Positions 34,583-45,700 of a stretch of DNA of 64,000 nt are shown here, piece by piece. This stretch comes from Endocalyx cinctus (lineage: Eukaryota > Ascomycota > Sordariomycetes > Amphisphaeriales > Apiosporaceae), in contig BCKC01000005.1 of NCBI GenBank assembly GCA_001600455.1, positions 868,001-932,000 on the forward strand. The letters run 5' to 3'. The notes under the pieces were generated by a model. The model searched no databases. It saw nothing but the letters and a program-made list of their open reading frames with translations, and was not told where the DNA came from. Position 1 is the stretch's first letter. Each line of letters opens with the position of its first letter. The position numbers were made by a program, and so were the translations under genes.

Positions 34583-34851
34583 TGTCACCCCATGTAGATT
34601 TTACGGGGCAGCGCGAACAGGGGACTGGGCAATATGTACTCCGTACTATGTACGCAATCTAGCCTACTATGTATTAGACTATATTGTCATGAGATGGGTC
34701 CGATAAAGGGAAGTGGAGTTTCAGAAAATATCTAGAAGTTGCTTGATAACACGCCAAGTAGATGAAAGAACAAGCAATGTATGGTAAAATTTCCCTATCC
34801 AAGATATGCTTATAGTATCTAAGTACGTATTTATCATAGAGCAGCTCATTA

Positions 34852-36511
34852 CTAATGTCGTTTGAAATCAGGGGCTTTGCCCTTCTCCGTTATGGTTTCT
34901 CCTCCTACAGTCTCGAAGAAAGCATCTGCTAAGTAACCACCACACCAGCTCAACTTTTCGAACCCATCAACCATTGGTTTCTTCGTCAAGGCAGGTGTTT
35001 GAACCTTTTCCACATATCCGGCAATTCCTTCTTCTGCCCACATTTTGGCAAATTGTTCCGTCGCTTGATGTAGGCCCTGCAGAGCCCAGATTGGCTGCAC
35101 CTGCCAGACTACTCCCATCTTGGCCAGATCCCAGGGCAAGGTTTTGACTTGCTCTGGCGAAAATCCGGCATTGCCAAAGTTGTAGTCTCCCGTGTATCCA
35201 AAGGCAAACAAGCGATCAGGATGAACCTTGCGAACCTCGTTATGAAATTCTACCAGGTCCTTCCACACTGGCGAATCCATTCTAGCCCATGTTACGTCGC
35301 CTAGGGGCGCTGCAGCCAGCGCCCTCTCTACGACAGCTTTAACGCATGACTTGAACATGTACTGGCCCATGGAAGAACGCGGGAGCTCCCAGTCGAAGAA
35401 GACTTCCGCCTTCACCGTCTTGCTAGCGATTTCTCGCCTCATCGAGAGAGATGGGAACTTTTCTTTTGAGATCTCGGCCGTATATGCGGAATACTCTTCC
35501 TCCGTAGCAAGTGCTTTGGCGGCTTCGTCGAAGGTCATAAGCCCTGCACTTTCCTTCCACGCGTTTCGCTCTGCCTTGAGATCCTTGCTCTCGACAAGAG
35601 CCTCGGCGAGAAAATCTTTCAGAGGCTCGACCTTTTTAGTCGCACCCAGCACATACTCATGATCCCGCGCATCGATAACACTAGTGATAAATTCCGAGTG
35701 GTCGGTATCGCATCTACAGAGGAGTAAGGTCTCGGACCCCATAATATCAAACTGCATGCGAACCGCGGTGAGTCTGTCGAGATACTCGCTGGTCGGTACG
35801 ACAGTTCGGCCTTGACCGATGGTGAATTTCTTCATACCTATGGCGAGGTCGTCGACGTGAATCATAGCAACACCCGCCTCAACGAATTCCTTGGCCATCT
35901 TCATAGCGGTTGTCAGACTACCAAAACCCATATCTCCATCCGCTACAATAGGGGCCAGGTAATCCCAATTCTCGAGGCCTGCACGGTCCGCCTGATGATG
36001 TCGAAGGCGATACTGCCGTTGCCGCTGGTCATGCCAAAGTTGTGACTTGAAGATCTTCGAGACTACCTTGGGAACGGTATCCCAGGGGTAGTCGGCATGG
36101 TCCATACCCGGAATTGCAACCTCGGAAAGCCCGCAGAGGGCTCCGGAAACATAAACCGTCTGTTGGTATTTAGCCATCTGTGATACAGTGGTTGGATCGG
36201 TAGTGCCAAAGGTAAGCTCGGTGGTTCCATTTTTGTTGTGCTCATGAAGAAGGTCCCAAAGTTTCACGGCCTGTGCTGACGAGGCCGACGACTGTGATGG
36301 AATAGAATTTCTTAGTGCTGCGATAGTACGAGCGGTATAAGGCCTATCATGACCGTTTAGTATTCGATGCGTATGAAATCACATGTATAGTCGGCTAGTC
36401 ATACCTTTTAAGATGAGATTGCCGAGATGAACTCCATTGTTTTTCAATGGCCACAGCTTCGGTCTCGAACTTCTGTTGCTCCTCCTGGAGAGATATCTTT
36501 AGTTCTGGCAT
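34852..36511 (-). CDS. Isocitrate lyase-like protein lacking the catalytic KKCGH motif
   Basis: Member of the isocitrate lyase/PEP-mutase superfamily in the long eukaryotic form. Exons 36511..36405 and 36343..34852 (intron 61 bp) give 532 aa, a usual length for fungal ICL. The N-terminus shows the family's RPYTA, then AVKLWDLLHEHNKNGT, DYPWDTVPKVV, and DYLAPIVADGDMGFGS where the metal-binding aspartates are expected. The signature KKCGH is replaced by KKFTI at residues 207-211, so the proton-donating cysteine is a phenylalanine and the glycine-histidine pair is gone. The neighbouring EDQ is DDL, and GHGG is GFGS. The rest of the barrel (VVPTSEYLDRLTAVRMQFDIMGSETLLL) is well kept. I infer a changed reaction or a non-enzymatic role rather than glyoxylate-cycle ICL. 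Divergent from the aminotransferase across 533 bp. Confidence 0.88.
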
Positions 36512-37044
36512 TATAAAATTCTCGTTGCGTATGTCAAGTAGTAATTATGTTCGTGTTGGTGGTTGTACCAGTCTAAGATTCAATGCCCGTAATTGAAATT
36601 ATGGCCAACAATAAAGCTATTTGCCTTCATTGATCGATACTAGTCACTAAGCCTAGGAAACAATCTGAATATCTACTTTCCAGGTTTATACCGATTCTCT
36701 CTTGATGGTATACGATCACCTCCTCCCATTCGGGCTTTCACATCCGGGTGGGTCGAGCTAGTGGCGTCCTCGCCTACGAAGTCCGACTAGTCGCATGTGC
36801 CATTCCGACGGCAGTTCCGATACCGATATCGAAGATATTACAGGTAAGAATAATTTAGACATCGCGAAATTAAGGAAAGGAAAAATGTGATGCGGGATTA
36901 TCAGCTTGATTATATCCCGAGCGACGACCACTTATAATCCTGGCTGCTACTCATTCCCCTTACGTATGAAGTGGCTATAGCTTAGTTGGTAGATATCTCA
37001 ATCAAGACGATAACCGGTTCATCTACAATACCTAGTAACTCATC
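36512..37044. promoter_or_regulatory. Divergent intergenic region between the ICL-like gene and the aminotransferase
   Basis: 533 bp shared upstream DNA. A bidirectional promoter would allow joint control. CGG-type half sites for a Zn2Cys6 factor may exist, but I did not identify a convincing pair. Confidence 0.4.
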
Positions 37045-38379
37045 ATGCCAGGCCATATTAATCTGCAATTGGGCTGGCCGTCCCCCTCCTTGTTTCCGGC
37101 CTCCCAACTTCTCGCAGGCGGCACTAGTATTCTTACCAATCCCGAGAAGACCGCCAAAAGTCTTATTTACGGACCTAGTTCTGGATATCTTCTTCTCAGA
37201 GAGAATATCGCATCGTGGCTTTCAACTTACTATTCTCCAGTTTCGTGTTTATCTAAAGATCGAATATGTATCACAAACGGAGCCTCCGCAAACTTGGCCA
37301 ACATTCTTCTAAAGTTCACCGAACCTGGATATACTCAGAACATATGGATCGTGGAGCCATGCTATTTCCTCGCATGTCCGGTGTTTACAGACGCTGGTTT
37401 CGCCGGAAAGTTGAAGGGTGTACCTGAAGATGATGAGGGTTTGGACATTAGCTTCCTAAGGGACGGCTTGGCAAACGCCGAGAAGGACAACCCACAGAAT
37501 GGAACACCTAAAATGAAAACAGGAGATAGGTACAAGAAGCTGTATAAGCACATCATATACGCTGTACCAACTTTTTCAAACCCTAGCGCAAAGACAATGT
37601 CTCTACAAAGACGGGAGGAACTTGTACGGCTTGCTCGGCAGTACGATGCTCTAGTTGTGACGGACGATGTTTACGACATATTACGCTGGCCCGTCAAGGA
37701 CGGCATTGATGTCGCAGAATTAGGTCCGATACCTCCGAGGATAGTTGACGTGGATAGAACGCTTGATGGAGGCCCAAAGGACGAATGGGGAAATGCAATC
37801 AGTAACGGCTCATTCTCGAAAATCATTGCTCCTGGTATTAGAACTGGTTGGGCCGAGGGAACTCCTGCACTCGCCTTGCTCCTCGCTCAGATTGGGTCTA
37901 CAATGTCTGGAGGTTGTCCGACTCAGATTGCCGCAACATTTGTAGCCGAGATGCTGGAATCAGGCTCCTTGCAAATGCATATAAAGGATAAGCTAGTTCC
38001 GGTTTATCGTTCGAAATACACTACTATGATGAACGCAATAGAACAGTTTTTAAAGCCTCTAGGATACGAGATATCTGTAGGCAAGCCTTATAAGGCATCG
38101 GACAACGCTGTTCAGGAGGCAGGTGGCTATTTCACATATCTTACAATCCCGGGAAATATAAAATTGGATGCTGGAGAATTGGCAAAGATTGCTATGGAAA
38201 AGTACGATCTGAAAGTTGCATTTGGAGGGATGATGATTGTGGAGGGTGATGAGAAAAGTGTGGCAAGATCACGACATGGGTTTGGTAGAGGTATTCGCTT
38301 ATGCTGGGCGTGGCATACCGAGGACGAAATATCGGAAGGAATCCAAAGACTCGCCTCTTTAACTAGAGAGCTGCAGTAG
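37045..38379 (+). CDS. PLP-dependent aminotransferase, class I/II (Aro8/YER152C-like)
   Basis: Fold-type I aminotransferase, 444 aa, single exon. It begins INLQLGWPSPSLFPASQLLAGG, followed by YGPSSGYLLLRENIASWL, the N-terminal pattern of the 2-aminoadipate/aromatic (MocR-related) subgroup. PLP-contacting parts: TNGASANLAN, YAVPTFSNPSAKTMSLQRREELVRLA, VVTDDVYDILRW, and SFSKIIAPGIRTGW, whose lysine is about residue 259 and forms the Schiff base. GRGIRLCWAW near the end supplies the carboxylate-binding arginine. No targeting signal is seen. The substrate cannot be told from the sequence; its neighbours suggest an amino acid linked to glutamate or 5-oxoproline chemistry. Confidence 0.9.
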   Translation: MPGHINLQLGWPSPSLFPASQLLAGGTSILTNPEKTAKSLIYGPSSGYLLLRENIASWLSTYYSPVSCLSKDRICITNGASANLANILLKFTEPGYTQNIWIVEPCYFLACPVFTDAGFAGKLKGVPEDDEGLDISFLRDGLANAEKDNPQNGTPKMKTGDRYKKLYKHIIYAVPTFSNPSAKTMSLQRREELVRLARQYDALVVTDDVYDILRWPVKDGIDVAELGPIPPRIVDVDRTLDGGPKDEWGNAISNGSFSKIIAPGIRTGWAEGTPALALLLAQIGSTMSGGCPTQIAATFVAEMLESGSLQMHIKDKLVPVYRSKYTTMMNAIEQFLKPLGYEISVGKPYKASDNAVQEAGGYFTYLTIPGNIKLDAGELAKIAMEKYDLKVAFGGMMIVEGDEKSVARSRHGFGRGIRLCWAWHTEDEISEGIQRLASLTRELQ

Positions 38380-38559
38380 TAATATATATTGCTGAATCAT
38401 AGATGTAGATAAAATGATATAAGCATCTACTTAACTTGCCTAGTGTAATATCAAACAAATTACAGTCCCGACCTTTCTTACAAACTTGGGTGGACGTTGT
38501 CATTTAGTGGATTCTTGACGGGATGAAATTTTCATTAATACTGAGCGTAAAATTGACTC

Positions 38560-39459
38560 TTAGATGCTGGATAATGGAGGTGTCACCATTCCGTGAGGGA
38601 TTCCTCTTGAGTCCTTCTCTAGGAAAAACTTGACCACAATCTCTGCAGCGAGATCGGCATCATCATCTGCGTCCATTAACCGTAACGCCGCTCCCACCTT
38701 CTCAGGTTCCCAGGACACCCCAAAAATCTTCAACGTTTCTATGTTTACGAATTTGTCGAATTCAAAGTGTCCCTGGTATGTCAAAACTCGACCTGCCTCG
38801 TACACACCCTGAACATGACAGTGCTCAGTTGAGCCCATCAGAATCCAATTCTCCGGCAGTAAATTTCCTTCGGGTAACTTAACATGATCTGAATGAACAA
38901 ATTGAAGCCGAAGAGTCTCCGGGATTATTTTTTGAGATGATATCGAATTTGGTGTTGCAGGCCGAGCGGAATCAGAGTATCGACTCTCATTTCTCGCCAA
39001 CTGAAACGCTCCACGAAAGTTTTCGGTTAACTTGATTGACTGTACACCCAGTTCCCAGCCTTTTGGGTCTTTTTCGACATATGCACCAAAGTTCCTCAGG
39101 AGACTCTGGCATAAAAGTTGATGTCCAAAACAGCTTCCAAATAGTCGCACGCTTGGGTGGTGCTTGTATACATCCAGTACATAATCGTCTAGGCAATGTA
39201 TCCAAGCGACGTCGTCGTAAGAAGATGCCGCCGATCCGGTAATAATAATAGCGTCAAAGTCCGATACATCAGGTGGATATTCACCGGCTACAACATCAAA
39301 GTCGGTTGAAACGATGGTCACAGAAGGGTCGATACGGGACGCTGCAGAACTCAAAAGAGCGTGGAATATGTTGCCGTATGTTCCTAGTTTTGCACGTACA
39401 TTGGGGACGGGCAAGTCGGTATTGAACATAGCAATACGCATAATTGCTTTTTGCGTCAT
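38560..39459 (-). CDS. Class I glutamine amidotransferase-like protein (gamma-glutamyl peptidase/GMP synthase-like)
   Basis: Stand-alone triad GATase fold, 299 aa, single exon. The nucleophile elbow is GSCFGHQLL (Cys about residue 109), with ITGSAASSYDD (oxyanion-side glycine) upstream and LTYQGHFEFD (catalytic His) near 230. The following EPEKVG supplies an acidic residue close to the expected place for the triad acid. Without a fused synthetase domain, relatives act as stand-alone hydrolases; the plant GGP enzymes of this fold cleave gamma-glutamyl bonds. Next to a 5-oxoprolinase gene, a gamma-glutamyl hydrolase role is attractive but inferred. Divergent from the MFS gene and convergent with the aminotransferase (180-bp spacer). 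Confidence 0.86.
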   Translation of the reverse strand: MTQKAIMRIAMFNTDLPVPNVRAKLGTYGNIFHALLSSAASRIDPSVTIVSTDFDVVAGEYPPDVSDFDAIIITGSAASSYDDVAWIHCLDDYVLDVYKHHPSVRLFGSCFGHQLLCQSLLRNFGAYVEKDPKGWELGVQSIKLTENFRGAFQLARNESRYSDSARPATPNSISSQKIIPETLRLQFVHSDHVKLPEGNLLPENWILMGSTEHCHVQGVYEAGRVLTYQGHFEFDKFVNIETLKIFGVSWEPEKVGAALRLMDADDDADLAAEIVVKFFLEKDSRGIPHGMVTPPLSSI

Positions 39460-40319
39460 CTTGAACGTATATCACTTTGAGCAGATACGAAAAGGTATGT
39501 GAGTGTCGAAGTTCAAGGGTGACAAATAACACTATTGATGCCCACTAACTATAAAAAGCGACGATAATAGCTACATAATTTATCCACTCGCACATAAATA
39601 GCATTGATAATGAACCTACAGTTATTACGTACATCACGATGATAAGGCCAGTTTAATTCCTATCAGGGCCAATCCTTCTGATAACAATGCGTTATCTCTG
39701 ATCAGCTTGTCACTGCTATATGCTTCACGATGTTGACGTATTTCTCTACTTAGGAGAAAGCCACCTAAACTGCATAGTATCTATCTCTGTCTCCCTAAAG
39801 ACTGTCTGGATAATTCGGAGATCGTCTATTCTCACCTTATTGGTGGACCCTGTGTAACAAGTCGCATCCACAAACCCTTGTGTTACCCACCCATCGGACA
39901 TAATGAGTCCTTTGTCGGAGAAATTCACCGAAGTCTAATCTCGAAGCCGTCAGCATGGAGACGATATGCCATCACTTCTGTAGCAGACTATAGTCTCCAC
40001 TCATCCGATAAACCTGGTAATGAACCTGGTAGACTTGTCGAGCTTGTATCTCTGATATCTCCGGTATCTTTGTTATTGCAAAGCCTAGTTTACTCGAACC
40101 CTTTCCTAATCCAGGTCAAGAGCCAAGAGCCATCCATTTACCTATGTTTACTTCTAGTTGAGGATATAGAGTCGAACTAGCAGTCCTCTCCCGTCATTCG
40201 ATTTTCCTGATTTTCCTTTCGACACATCTCCCCGCGCTATCCAACTTAGCCAGTGCCACCCACCATTGGACGTCAGAAAGTCCACATAGCGGAGTGTGAA
40301 TCAATACTTGAAATCGAAT
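39460..40319. promoter_or_regulatory. Divergent intergenic region between the GATase-like and MFS genes
   Basis: 860 bp, no supported gene. It must hold the promoters of both flanking genes. A small frame at 39878-40180 has no recognisable motif. Confidence 0.4.
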
Positions 40320-42108
40320 ATGGCTGATATCAAAGATTACAAAGGGCCTGTGGGCGATGCTTCTTCAGTGAACATGGGAAAGGTATCGTCTGCGCCTACG
40401 AGCGATGTCGACATTGCCGCCGCTTACGCCAATCAATTCGGTAGTGGCGATGAATATAGCAAGGAAGAAGTGAGACGGCTGAGGTGGAAGATAGACTTAC
40501 GTCTCGTGCCGATCATGTGGTTCAATGTCACGCTCAGTGCAATGGACAAGGTCTCAACCGCCACGGCCGCTCTGTACGGATTCAAGAAGGATACTGGGTT
40601 GACGGGTGATCGGTACAGCTGGGTCGCCAGTGTCTTTTATGTAAGTATCATCGTTCTATGATTCGTTTTTATGACGTTTTCCTAGGCCAGATGTAAGCTA
40701 ATTGGTGTAGTTTGGATATCTCATCTGGTGCTTTCCTAGCGGCAGTCTTCTTCAAAGACTTCCCATCGCCAAGGTCATGTTTGTCACCCAGATATTGTGG
40801 GGAGTAATCCTTATCGGCACCGGCTTCGCAAATAACTTCGCAACTTTGATCGCCTTAAGAGTCCTCTTAGGTGCACTGGAAGCTCCCATAGTACCTGGTA
40901 ATTTCTTGATTGTGAGCATGTTTTATGGTATGTATGACCAAATTATTCTGAAAAAGTCCGGATCATGCTAATAAGTCTGCAGTACGTAAAAATGAACAGC
41001 GTTCTTTTTTTTTTTTTTTTTATTGGTTTCAGCATCTCTTTCACTACATTCTTTTCCACAAGATTAGATTATTCTATTATTGGATGCATGATGTTAACAT
41101 ACCAAACTATAGACTCGACAGGAACAACCAATCAGAACCGGACTGATGTATACGGGCCTTTCCGTCTGCTTTACCGGTCCTATTGGCTGGGGAATAGGAT
41201 TTCTGGCGGGTGAAAGCCAGTGGCGTGCCATGTTCTGGATTACCGGTGCCCTGACCGTCGTTTGGGCATGCGTCGTTGGACTTTTCCTTCCCGACAACCC
41301 AGTCACCGCCAAATTCATATCAGAGAGAGAAAAGTCGATCATCGTTGAACGCCTTCGTGCAGACCAAACCGGTGTCGAGAATAAACACTTCAAGAAGGAG
41401 CAGATGATCGAGGCCTTCACCGATCCGAAAACCTGGCTAATGTTCTTTTTTAACATCATGATTAGCATTCCAAACGGTGGACTTACCAACTTTGCTCCTC
41501 TTATTATTAATGGACTGGGATACAGTGCGCAGCGATCGGTTTTACTCACGATGCCAACCGGTATTATGCAAACCGTATCTTCCTATCTCTGCAATTTTGG
41601 TGTATTTCTGTGCGCCAAACACTTTCCTCGCCGTCAATGCCGCGTCGGTTGGGTTCTGTTCGGGATGCTCATAGGCCTCATTTCATCCGTGTTTCTTTAT
41701 ACTCTGCCCCTCAGCAACTATCATGGAAGACTAGCTGCCTTGTATATGGCCTACTTCTACCTTGGGCCGTATATTGTGGCACTCGGGATCAATTCGGCCA
41801 ACACAGCGGGACATACCAAGAAGGTTACCGTCAACGCGCTGATCTTTGTCGCCTACTGCGTATCCAACATTATCGGGCCCCAGTTTTTCAAGACTTATCA
41901 GGCGCCCCTTTATCCCTTAGGCATGGGCGCTATTCTAGGCTCCTATGTGCTGGCTACCATCATCATCATCCTCTATGCCGTCTACTGCTGGAGGGAGAAT
42001 AGCAGGAGAGACGCTATCGATGCTGCTGCTGGAGAAAGAGTCCATGCTGATACGGACTTTAAAGATCTCACAGATAAGAAGAATATCCACTTTAGATATG
42101 TGTGGTGA
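40320..42108 (+). CDS. MFS transporter, Dal5/allantoate permease (anion:cation symporter) family; exon 2/3 join problematic
   Basis: Plasma-membrane carrier with about 12 hydrophobic segments. Relatives import allantoate, ureidosuccinate, vitamins and dipeptides. Likely exons 40320..40640, 40711..40927 and 41113..42108. Exon 1 has the cytosolic KEEVRRLRWKIDLRLVPIMW motif typical of the family. Exon 2 has GSLLQRLPIAKVM and RVLLGALEAPIVPGNFLIVSMFY. Exon 3 starts TRQEQPIRTGLMY and continues to GINSANTAGHTKKVTVNALIFVAYCVSNIIGPQFF. Oddity: the good donor after SMFY (40928) leaves phase 1, whereas exon 3 needs phase 0, so the plain join is out of frame. An earlier donor at 40912 would restore frame but drop SMFY. 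Either an unusual splice, a sequence error or a disabling frameshift is present. Confidence 0.82.
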
Positions 42109-42759
42109 GGTATCAGCGGCAGTGCCAAGTGGTATTAGGATATTTGGATCTTGCAGATTGTTCCAACCCTTTCATATATTTTCTTCAACGCAAATTGATT
42201 CTCTTGTTACATAGCGAGATTGTAATTGAAAACATCGATTGTTTGTACCCGCTATATGAAAATGGAGGCGTTTACGGCACATCCGTTATCCCTTGAAATG
42301 TGAGAGAGGAAGATAAACAATAATATTCGTATAGTGTCCATGACGTACCGTTAAGCCTCGTAAATTGAAAAAGCGGGGGGGTTCTTATCTACCGAGCCAG
42401 CAAACCCTGTACCCTGGCCTTGATTACCCCTTTTTGTGAGACATGGGCTTCGGACTTTCTCTCCGACAAGCTCGGCCTATCAACGCCGACTTCTAGCATT
42501 ATCTATACTGCATATATCCGATACGGGCAGGGTGGGTATATGTGAGACTGTTGTTTCCGTGAAATGGAGCTCCTCCGTCGCCGGCATGCCGATTCCTTTA
42601 TCGGAATTCACGGGATACGTGAAGAAAATTATACGTATTAGCTTGGGAGCAAGAAAAGGAGGTTCTTCCAACCTGGTTTACTACTTGCTCTAGTCTAGAA
42701 GTCCTCCGTGTTACCAATCGCAAACTATCATCAGTCTTGCTTGCTTTTCCAAGCTCAAC
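42109..42759. other. Intergenic region upstream of the 5-oxoprolinase gene
   Basis: 650 bp between two genes in the same direction. No gene seen. Presumed terminator of the MFS gene and promoter of the oxoprolinase gene. Confidence 0.4.
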
Positions 42760-45700
42760 ATGTCATCAACATACGGCTCATCTCAGCCATCTAAGCTGCG
42801 TATCGCGATCGATCGCGGCGGCACATTCACAGACTGTCTTGCTATTGTACCTGAGAAACCGGATATACTTATCAAACTTCTCAGCAATGATCCCACCAAC
42901 TATTCCGACGCGCCGACTGAAGGCATACGTCGAATCTTGGAGATTGCTTCAGGATCTCCGATCCCTCGGGGTCAGAAAATCGATACTTCCACCATTGAAT
43001 CTATCAAGATGGGCACTACTGTGGCTACAAACGCCCTCCTCGAGCGTGCATCTACCCCCTGCGCGCTAGTAGTAACTCGAGGTTTCAAGGATCTGCTAAG
43101 GATTGGAGATCAGACTAGGCCTAAGTTATTTGATCTCAACATCCGACGACCAGATACTTTATTCAAAGAAGTTCTGGAGATCGACGAAAGAGTCACACTA
43201 TTCGACTCGACCGAGGATGCGACAAGTTTGAGTGACCCCCAACGTGAATTACTAGGCCTCAAAAAGGGTGTTGGTGGCGAGACTATTCGCATATTGAAAG
43301 AGCTCGGTACGACAATTGACCTAATACTAATTATTGAATTTAAATTGCTGATGTTGATTACCGATGTACGTTCTCAGACGTTGATAGCGCACGAAAGGGA
43401 TTGCGGTCACTCTTTGACAGTGGAGTTCGTGCGTTAGCTGTTGTATTACTACATTCGTACACATTTCCGGATCACGAACAAGAGATATTCCGCATCGCCC
43501 AAGATATTGGCTTTACTCAAATCTCACTCTCTTCGCATATTTCTCCCATGATCAAGGCCGTCTCGAGAGGTTACTCGGCCACGGCGGATGCATACTTGAC
43601 CCCGCTCACCAAAGCCTACGTGGATGGATTCAGACAAGGATTCGTTGGTAACCTTGAAGACGATAACGGAGCCCGATGCGAGTTCATGCAGAGCGATGGC
43701 GGACTAGTTGGTTGGCAGAGTTTCAGTGGTTTACGAGCAATTCTCTCTGGCCCCGCTGGCGGTGTGGTCGGCATGAGCAGAACCTGTTTTGACCCGATAA
43801 GAAGAAAGCCAGTTATAGGCTTTGACATGGGTGGAACGTCAACGGATGTTTCCAGATACGCCGGAACACTAGAACATACATTTGAATCTATCACGGCTGG
43901 TATAACAATTCAGTCGCCTCAGTTAGAAGTGGATACGGTTGCAGCTGGTAAGTGATCCCGACCTGGATATTGAGGAAAGTAGGGACTCGCTAGACTCTGA
44001 AAAGCTCCTGTCCACGCCTTCTCCTTTCGTTTTTTTTTTTTTTTTTCAACTATTTATTCTCTATGCATATGTCATTCTAACACAATCATAGGCGGTGGTA
44101 GTATTCTCTCCTACAGAAATGGACTATTCCTTGCGGGGCCAGAGTCTGCCAGTGCTCATCCTGGGCCCGTGGCTTATAGAAAAGGGGGGCCTTTGACCGT
44201 AACAGATGCGAATCTCGTACTTGGTCGCCTACAAGCGAAATACTTCCCTAAAATCTTTGGCAAACATGAAAACGAACCATTGGATTACGACGGTGCCAAA
44301 GCGGCTTTTGAGAAACTTCTCGTGGCGGTAAATGCAGACCTCGAGGCCAGCGGCGGTAGACCGAAGTCGGTAGAGGAGCTCGCGCTGGGTTTCCTCGATG
44401 TGGCAAACGAAACTATGTGTAGGCCTATCAGGGCGCTCACCGAGGCAAAAGGATACCGCACTTCCGACCATGAACTCGCTGTATTTGGCGGTGCTGGTGG
44501 TCAGCATGCTTGCGTAAGTCGTGTTGACTACATAACTCTTTTTAGGCCAAGTGGAAAACTTGAAGAAATTATGGCTGACATAGTATGACTAGGCAATTGC
44601 AAGTAACTTGGGAATCAACCGTATTCTAATTCATCGCTACTCGTCAATATTGTCAGCGTATGGAATGGCATTGGCTGACTTAGTTCAAGATGTACAAGAG
44701 CCATGTTCTATGGATTTGAATTCATCTGTCGGAGATCTAGATAAGCGACTTTCCAAGTTAGAAGAGGTGGCAGTGGAGAAATTAGTCAAAGATGGAGCGC
44801 CTCGATCATCGATGAGCTTCGAGCATTTCCTAAATCTTCGTTATGTTGGATCTGACACTACATTCATGATTCCGCGCCCTCAAGCTGGGACCTGGGCTGA
44901 AGCTTTTGTGGCCGAGCACAAACGTCAATTCTCGTTTATCATGGCCAACCGAGACATTCTAGTCGAGAACATTCGCGTGAGGGCAACAGCTCAGAGCTCA
45001 TCTGTTGAGCCCTCTTTTGACTTGGAAAGCCAGCTTGCTTCAATCTCAGCAACGAGCGTAACCGTAGAAAAGGCCTCTGATAGAGTCTCTATATTCTTCG
45101 AGGGAGGCTGGACGGAGGCACCTTTATTTCTTCTCTCTTCGTTGAAATCAGGTGATCATATCCAAGGACCAGCTATCATCCTAGATGATACTCAGACCAT
45201 AGTTGTCAGTCCCGTTTCAAAAGCTATCATTCTTGAACGTCATGTTGTCATTGAGCTTAGTGAAAACAGCTCGGCTACTGCGATCATTGATGATTCGGTT
45301 CAAGAGAACGAAGTGGTGGATCCTGTTCAACTCACGGTTATGGCCCATCGATTTATGAGTATTGCCGAACAAATGGGGAGAGCCCTGCAAAAGACAAGTG
45401 TCTCGGTCAACATCAAAGAACGACTCGACTTTAGTTGCGCACTTTTTGGACCTGATGGCCGCCTCGTCGCCAATGCGCCGCACGTACCAGTACATCTTGG
45501 ATCAATGGAACAAGCGGTTATGTATCAACATAAACGATACGAGGGTCAGCTCCGTCCTGGAGATGTTGTCGTATCCAATCACCCCATCGCAGGCGGTACG
45601 CACTTACCGGATATTACTTGCATTACCCCTGTTTTTGACAGCGCGGGAGAGAAAATAATATTTTATACCGCGTCTAGGGGCCATCACCAAGAAATAGGGG

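Noticed and set aside
36974..37035. tRNA-like sequence with a perfect A-box word (TAGCTTAGTTGG) and a GGTTCA word downstream
   Set aside because: Acceptor, anticodon and T stems do not pair and the B box is imperfect. It lies in the leader of the aminotransferase gene.
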